Assembly (NCBI GenBank): GCA_030617585.1
Contig: JAUWVD010000031.1
Span: forward strand, 1-10,056
DNA from: Candidatus Methanophagales archaeon
GTDB lineage: Archaea > Halobacteriota > Syntropharchaeia > Alkanophagales > Methanospirareceae
Length of the DNA stretch: 10,056 nucleotides
Direction of reading: 5' to 3'
Shown here: one piece after another, positions 6,659 through 10,056 of the stretch
Layout: every line of letters begins with the position of its first letter
Numbering within the stretch: the first letter of the stretch is position 1
Position numbers and translations under genes: made by a program
Notes under the pieces: model-generated
Databases searched by the model: none
What the model was told of the DNA's origin: nothing
Seen by the model: only the letters and a program-made list of their open reading frames with translations

Positions 6659-7990
6659 ATGTTGGGTAAGTTAAGCAGTTCTTTGAAAGAATCGATTCGA
6701 AATATAGCGAAGGCGAAGCGGATAGATAAACGAATGGTAGATGAGCTTGTGCGTGACATTCAGCGGGCATTGATACAGGCAGATGTTAAGATTTCATTGG
6801 TGAAGGAGCTTTCAGACCGCATAAGGGAGCGCAGTTTGAAGGAGAAGATGGTTTTGAATCCGCGCGCGCATGTGATTAAAGTGGTATACGAAGAGTTGAT
6901 AAACATTATTGGTAAGGGCGTTGAGGTTCCATTAAAGCCGCAGAAAATAATGATGGTTGGCCTGCATGGCGCAGGGAAAACGTCTTCGTGCGCGAAACTG
7001 GCACGGTATTTCCAAAAGAAGGGCTTAAAGCCCGCGGTTATCTGTGCCGATGTCTACAGACCCGGGGCATCTGACCAGTTGAGGCAATTGTGTGATAGAA
7101 TCGGCGTTCCTTTTTATGACGGTCAGCCGGAAGATAGGGATGTCCTGCGGATAGTAAATACAGGTGTGAAAGAATTAGATAAGTATGATATTAAGATAAT
7201 CGATACTGCGGGCAGGCACGCACTTGAGCCGGAAATGATAGACGAGATAAAGGCTATAGAAAAAGTGACAAAGCCTGAACAGCGGTTCATTGTTCTGGAT
7301 GCGAGCATAGGGCAGCAGGCATCAGTGCAGGCGAAAGCATTTAACGATGCGATTGGGATTACGGGCATTATAATAACTAAGATGGATGGCACAGCGAAAG
7401 GCGGTGGAGCGCTCTCTGCTGTTGCCGAAACGGATTCTGGGGTCGCATTCATTGGCACGGGTGAGACAGTAGATGACTTCGAGAAATTTGAATCGCTTGG
7501 CTTCATCTCTCGTATGCTGGGTATGGGCGACATAAAGTCTCTGATAGAGATGGCCGAGGATAGTTTAAAGGCCGAGGATGTGGATGTTAACATCTTGAAG
7601 GGCAAATTCACGTTAAAGGATTTGTATACGCAGTTAGAAATGTTGAAAAAGATGGGGCCATTTAAAAAGTTAATGCAGATGCTGCCTCTGGGTGGTCTTG
7701 GTGTAGACATCAACAATGATATGTCCCAAATAACAGAGGATAAATTGAAGCTATTCAAGGTGATGATGGATTCGATGACGGATGAAGAGCTGACAGAGCC
7801 GAAGATAATTGGTGGGTCGCGATTAAGAAGAATAGCGCGTGGCTCGGGCACGAGTACTGCGGAGGTAAACGAATTGATGAAATATCATCGAATGATGAAG
7901 AAAATGATGAAGAGCATATCCTCCGGTAGAGGGGATATGCCAATGATGAAAGGGATGCCGATGGGTAAAATGATGAAGAAGATGAGATAG
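6659..7990 (+). CDS. srp54: Signal recognition particle 54 kDa protein, copy 2
   Basis: A second complete 443-residue SRP54 with the same N-G-M layout as copy 1 and every GTPase motif intact: GLHGAGKT (101-108), DVYRPGA (131-137), DTAG (182-185), TKMD (240-243) and GTGE (266-269). By hand I count 38 substitutions against copy 1. They are absent from residues 71-146 (end of the N domain through G1 and the DVYRPGA motif) and also sparse at 204-270. They are more frequent in 147-203 and in the M domain. Both genes are uninterrupted and end in the same Met/Lys-rich tail, so neither looks like a pseudogene. The start codons are 5165 bases apart and the genes point the same way. Sequence similarity stops at the stop codon. 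The gene converges on gvpO. Which copy supplies SRP, or whether they divide the work, cannot be told. Confidence 0.95.
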   Translation: MLGKLSSSLKESIRNIAKAKRIDKRMVDELVRDIQRALIQADVKISLVKELSDRIRERSLKEKMVLNPRAHVIKVVYEELINIIGKGVEVPLKPQKIMMVGLHGAGKTSSCAKLARYFQKKGLKPAVICADVYRPGASDQLRQLCDRIGVPFYDGQPEDRDVLRIVNTGVKELDKYDIKIIDTAGRHALEPEMIDEIKAIEKVTKPEQRFIVLDASIGQQASVQAKAFNDAIGITGIIITKMDGTAKGGGALSAVAETDSGVAFIGTGETVDDFEKFESLGFISRMLGMGDIKSLIEMAEDSLKAEDVDVNILKGKFTLKDLYTQLEMLKKMGPFKKLMQMLPLGGLGVDINNDMSQITEDKLKLFKVMMDSMTDEELTEPKIIGGSRLRRIARGSGTSTAEVNELMKYHRMMKKMMKSISSGRGDMPMMKGMPMGKMMKKMR

Positions 7991-8010
7991 TGGGTTACAC
8001 GTTCTTCTTT

Positions 8011-8086
8011 GAAGAGGCTGTCCTGAAATCAAACATCGGAGGAAAAAAAAGCGAATTTCCCGGTTATTATCAGATACAGCCTCTTC
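8011..8086. repeat. Inverted repeat between convergent SRP54 copy 2 and gvpO
   Basis: Perfect 11-base arms GAAGAGGCTGT (8011-8021) and ACAGCCTCTTC (8076-8086) are separated by 54 bases. A further CTGA (8023-8026) and TCAG (8070-8073) can pair just inside. The spacer includes an A-run (8043-8050) that reads as poly-T on the minus strand. The element sits between convergent stop codons, so a bidirectional terminator is possible. A small insertion-element remnant is the alternative, since the GAGGCTGTCC end resembles common terminal repeats, but I see no target duplication. Confidence 0.45.
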
Positions 8087-8112
8087 CAGGTGGTAAGAAC
8101 GTTAAGCATACA

Positions 8113-8397
8113 TTAGTCTTCTTCCTTATACCATCTCTCTTTATCTAAATCCGTTCTCCGCCTCAGAACTATTCGATCATAGCCAAGGAGCTCCTTATTC
8201 TCATCCAGTCTCAGTTCATACCGTCCAATGAGGTCCTGAGAATCCGGAACCGCTCGCCGCTCCAATACCTCTATCACTACCTTCCATTCGTTCTCCTCTT
8301 TTGTAGCACTTATAACGCTTTCCGCCTTCTTATCCAGGAGCTCCTCTATTACACCCTTCGCTTTCATTCCTATCTCCAGAATCGTTTCGGTAGCCAT
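8113..8397 (-). CDS. gvpO: Gas vesicle protein GvpO
   Basis: A 94-residue small acidic protein recognised as GvpO, an accessory protein needed for gas-vesicle formation in haloarchaea, where it affects gvp expression or assembly. The conserved stretch is in the second half: WKVVIEVLERRAVPDSQDLIGRY followed by the GYDRIVLRRR pattern and an acidic end (ERWYKEED). It lacks the long N-terminal extension of haloarchaeal forms. I chose ATG at 8397 rather than the TTG at 8403. AGGTGA (8404-8409) lies six bases before the ATG, and the gvpN stop (8400-8402) is just two bases upstream, so gvpN and gvpO are tightly coupled. It is the last gene of the operon in this direction and converges on SRP54 copy 2. 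Confidence 0.85.
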   Translation of the reverse strand: MATETILEIGMKAKGVIEELLDKKAESVISATKEENEWKVVIEVLERRAVPDSQDLIGRYELRLDENKELLGYDRIVLRRRTDLDKERWYKEED

Positions 8398-8399
8398 TT

Positions 8400-8627
8400 T
8401 CAATCACCTTCTGATTCTTCAGGCACCTGCTTTTCTCCTTCCTCTTTTTTGCTTACGACACGAACTTTAATTTTTCTAGCAGAAGCAGCCACCAGTTCTT
8501 TTATCCTGCGTTGCAGTTCCACGTGATCTGCCGGTCCCCTTACTTTAGATGTAAGAACATCGGCACTTATGTGTTCAATATCAGCATTCTCATGTCTGCC
8601 CAAAATCGCCAACCCCTGTGCGATCAT
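8400..8627 (-). CDS. gvpN: GvpN C-terminal part, split off by a frameshift
   Basis: A 75-residue reading frame starting MIAQGLAILGRHENADIEH, then ADVLTSKVRGPADH. This is the normal C-terminal region of GvpN, the lid-like helical part after the AAA+ core. In haloarchaeal GvpN, as I remember it, the equivalent reads GTRSAIM...DVLASKV. The frame remains open upstream of the ATG and reads EKPGTRACIMIAQG, so the missing link to the N-terminal part is present in the other frame: one base is lost or gained between about 8627 and 8690. The internal ATG at 8627 has no ribosome-binding site, so independent translation is doubtful. A single indel would give one GvpN of about 364 residues. A sequencing error, a real pseudogene or recoding could each explain it. 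Confidence 0.75.
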   Translation of the reverse strand: MIAQGLAILGRHENADIEHISADVLTSKVRGPADHVELQRRIKELVAASARKIKVRVVSKKEEGEKQVPEESEGD

Positions 8628-8653
8628 GATACAAGCACGAGTGCCGGGCTTTT

Positions 8654-9496
8654 CTATGCCATCGCATCCACATTTTCCATCTCTCTTAAACCTCTTACCA
8701 CTTTCACCACATGCTCGGCTGTCTTCCGCTGGATGTCTGTATGCGCCAGCACAATCTCTACTTCGGTCTCGTAATCATAGAACTCCATGTAGACACCAAT
8801 GAGCCGGTCAAGCAAAGCATCTTGCGGTCTATATACACCTGCGTATTCGACCGGATTAGAAGTGAAAATAGCATTGAAGTCAGGATGAACTTTAACGTAG
8901 CGCTCTTCACCGAATTTAGTTGGCAGCTCAAGTATCTCCTCTTCTAGTACACTAAGAAGGACATTGTTCGCTACTGGTTTTGTCCTCGAGAACTCATTAT
9001 AAACGAGCGTGTAGCCGTATTTGCATGCCAGTGTTAATGGATTGTCCACCCAGGTCGCCTCCATAGTCTCCGCGGTTTTATATACGTTATGGACAAATTT
9101 ATCGCTTAAAGTCTGCCTCTCTATCCTTGAGTACCCCCCGATGAGGTCTGTTGTTGTCATCTGCTCATCACCGTTTATCCATACCACCGGTCTCCCTAAC
9201 GCGGAAGCTACATGCATCGCTAATGCGGTCTTCCCACAACCGGTAGGTCCTATTAGATGTACCGGATACCCGGCACTGATCCATAATAATACCCGTTCTT
9301 CTATTCCTCTCACTGCGGGCGTCTCAACAAAGTTTATCTCTTCCGGGACCAGATATTCCGCTTCCACACTCCTCAGATCTAACTCTGGTTTCGTCTCCTC
9401 CTCCAACTCTGGCTCCATCTTCTTCTCCTCCATGTTTGTATGTATCTGCTTTCCTCTTACTATCCTATCATGCGAACCCTCATATTTTCTTCTCAT
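8654..9496 (-). CDS. gvpN: Gas vesicle AAA+ ATPase GvpN, N-terminal 280 residues
   Basis: GvpN is a MoxR-like AAA+ ATPase that helps gas vesicles grow beyond the small early bicones. Visible features: a charged N-terminal tail (1-50, Glu-rich at 23-38), VETPAV (57-62), Walker A GPTGCGKT (83-90), VVWINGDEQMTTTDLIGGY (104-122), Walker B YTLVYNEFSR (162-171), sensor-1 TSN (212-214), and DALLDRL with the likely arginine finger R231. The match to haloarchaeal GvpN is strong through VEYAGVYRPQDALLDRL. Translation stops at TAG (8654-8656) after LREMENVDAMA, and the rest of the family domain continues in the next frame (8400-8653). GAGGGG lies eight bases before ATG 9496 and supports this start over internal Met22. 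The gene is downstream of the gvpC-like gene, with a 118-base gap holding a poly-T tract and a TATA-like sequence. Confidence 0.9.
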   Translation of the reverse strand: MRRKYEGSHDRIVRGKQIHTNMEEKKMEPELEEETKPELDLRSVEAEYLVPEEINFVETPAVRGIEERVLLWISAGYPVHLIGPTGCGKTALAMHVASALGRPVVWINGDEQMTTTDLIGGYSRIERQTLSDKFVHNVYKTAETMEATWVDNPLTLACKYGYTLVYNEFSRTKPVANNVLLSVLEEEILELPTKFGEERYVKVHPDFNAIFTSNPVEYAGVYRPQDALLDRLIGVYMEFYDYETEVEIVLAHTDIQRKTAEHVVKVVRGLREMENVDAMA

Positions 9497-9510
9497 AAAA
9501 AATTCCCCTC

Positions 9511-9530
9511 TTTTTTTTATATACTAATAC
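9511..9530 (-). promoter_or_regulatory. TATA-like sequence ahead of gvpN
   Basis: On the minus strand the sequence reads GTATTAGTATATAAAAAAAA, a good archaeal TATA-type element centred near 9521. A start site about 25 bases downstream would fall close to the gvpN ATG (9496). That conflicts somewhat with the GAGGGG ribosome-binding site (9505-9510), which would then lie upstream of the transcript start. It is either an internal promoter giving a nearly leaderless gvpNO message or just AT-rich sequence. Confidence 0.35.
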
Positions 9531-9570
9531 CAAAACTTCTTAACACCGGTAACATGCTTCCCATTTTATC

Positions 9571-9583
9571 AAAAAATAAAAAA
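9571..9583 (-). terminator. Poly-T tract between the gvpC-like gene and gvpN
   Basis: Read on the minus strand, 9583-9571 is six T, one A, six T, following CCTTTCC. Runs of T are the main intrinsic termination signal in archaea. Its position 32-44 bases after the gvpC-like stop fits partial termination of the gvpA-gvpC message ahead of gvpN. No strong stem precedes it. Confidence 0.45.
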
Positions 9584-9614
9584 GGAAAGGTATTGTTGTG
9601 TTGTTTGGTGCGGC

Positions 9615-9809
9615 CTAACCCCAGAAATCCTCTCGGGCATAGTTATCAAATCGCGCTTCTAGTTCTCGTGTCTCTCTATGTATCCTATCAACAGCTGCTT
9701 CTACACGATCCGTAGTCTCTCTCATGCCCTGATGTAATTCCGCAACACCAGATTCTACCCTTCTCTCCATCTCCTCTATTCCGGCCACTTTCTCTTTTAC
9801 TGTTGCCAT
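9615..9809 (-). CDS. Short helical protein in the gvpC position (candidate mini-GvpC)
   Basis: A 64-residue, almost wholly alpha-helical and highly charged protein with a near-regular hydrophobic 4-3 spacing (V4, V8, I11, V18, V22, L25, M29, V36, I43, L50, F54, Y57). It has no cysteine, signal peptide or membrane segment. It ends in RFDNYAREDFWG. Haloarchaeal GvpC, as I remember it, is built of helical repeats each ending in an F-x-x-Y-A-x-x-F-type motif, and one such repeat reads FDNYAGDF. The gene lies between gvpA and gvpN, exactly where gvpC lies in haloarchaea. This suggests a one- or two-repeat GvpC that binds the outside of the GvpA shell. AGGTGA (9819-9824) lies nine bases before ATG 9809, and gvpA ends 30 bases upstream, so the two are probably co-transcribed. 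A generic coiled-coil protein is the alternative. The function is inferred. Confidence 0.65.
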   Translation of the reverse strand: MATVKEKVAGIEEMERRVESGVAELHQGMRETTDRVEAAVDRIHRETRELEARFDNYAREDFWG

Positions 9810-9839
9810 TTTCTTCTTTCACCTAACCTAAGGTATTGC

Positions 9840-10056
9840 TCACGCAGCGGGAGCAGCAACTGCCGCAGCTTCTATCTTTGTTATCTCCTCTGCGTAGTGC
9901 AGGAAGGTATCCACAGACGCTACAACGACACGCGCTTCCACTGTCAATATCTCGATCCCTACCAGTGACACTCTTGCCCACAGGTCCACAACAATTCCCT
10001 TATCCAATATCCTATCCAATACTTCTGCCAGACTTGATACATCCGGCGATTGTGTT
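9840..10056 (-). CDS. gvpA: Gas vesicle major structural protein GvpA (partial, start outside window)
   Basis: GvpA is the small hydrophobic protein that polymerises into ribs to form the gas-vesicle wall. The 71 residues visible start TQSPDVSSLAEVLDRILDKG and include the invariant core IVVDLWARVSLVGIEILTVEARVVVASVDTF in consecutive pieces, then LHYAEEITKIE and an Ala-rich tail ending AAPAA. The conserved helix-strand-strand-helix region is complete, and by comparison with GvpA of about 76 residues only the first few amino acids lie beyond the window edge. The stop TGA is at 9840-9842. It is the first of the four gvp genes seen here, and its promoter is outside the window. The remaining genes usually needed (gvpF/L, gvpG, gvpJ, gvpK, gvpM) are not in the window. 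Confidence 0.95.
   Translation of the reverse strand, partial: TQSPDVSSLAEVLDRILDKGIVVDLWARVSLVGIEILTVEARVVVASVDTFLHYAEEITKIEAAAVAAPAA

Noticed and set aside
7123..7851. Long antisense reading frames over both SRP54 genes (242 codons here, 202 codons at 1949-2557).
   Set aside because: They mirror the G and M domains of clear SRP54 genes, are rich in Ser/Ile/Pro as expected of a reverse-frame shadow, and recur in both copies only because the sense sequence is duplicated.
8011..8086. Complete insertion sequence.
   Set aside because: Only 76 bases, no transposase and no visible target-site duplication. It is kept only as an inverted repeat.
8627..8690. Programmed -1 frameshift in gvpN.
   Set aside because: No X-XXY-YYZ heptamer at the junction and the A-run lies after the stop codon. 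A sequence error or a mutation is simpler.
9021..9527. Plus-strand 168-codon reading frame opposite gvpN, and similar frames opposite leuA.
   Set aside because: They lie wholly or almost wholly antisense to genes with clear catalytic motifs, have low-complexity composition and no ribosome-binding site.

Overview
The window looks like chromosomal DNA of a methanogen-lineage euryarchaeote. The evidence is an Nre-type archaeal DNA-repair protein, archaeal SRP54, archaeal uS14 and uS8, ribosome-binding sites of the GGTGA/GGGAG type, poly-T terminators, and a gas-vesicle cluster in the haloarchaeal order A-C-N-O. The genus cannot be read from the sequence. An ANME-1 or Methanosarcina-related lineage is an inference only.

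Left part (1-2825): an nre gene, then a 250-base gap holding a complex palindromic element, then a first full-length SRP54 gene. Middle (2826-4895): a short 7-mer tandem array; a minus-strand membrane CTP-dependent lipid kinase of the dolichol kinase/VTE5/DGK1 family; a divergently transcribed winged-helix protein; and the ribosomal pair rps14-rps8, cut off from the rest of the usual spc operon. Next (4896-6658): a minus-strand LeuA/CimA-type synthase for branched-chain amino acid or related chain elongation, then a second palindromic element directly ahead of a second full-length SRP54 gene (6659-7990). By hand alignment the two SRP54 proteins are about 91% identical, and they share a 28-base leader.

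Right part (8113-10056): a minus-strand gas-vesicle operon, read from right to left. It holds gvpA (major rib protein, first residues outside the window), a 64-residue helical protein in the gvpC position with a GvpC-like C-terminal motif, gvpN (AAA+ ATPase, interrupted by a single-base frameshift) and gvpO. GvpA builds the shell, GvpC-like proteins brace it outside, and GvpN and GvpO are accessory proteins of assembly or regulation.

The points most worth following are the miniature GvpC candidate, the broken gvpN, the SRP54 duplication with palindromic elements in front of both copies (essential ribosomal genes lie between these direct repeats), and a Glu-to-Met change in a normally conserved motif of the LeuA-family enzyme.
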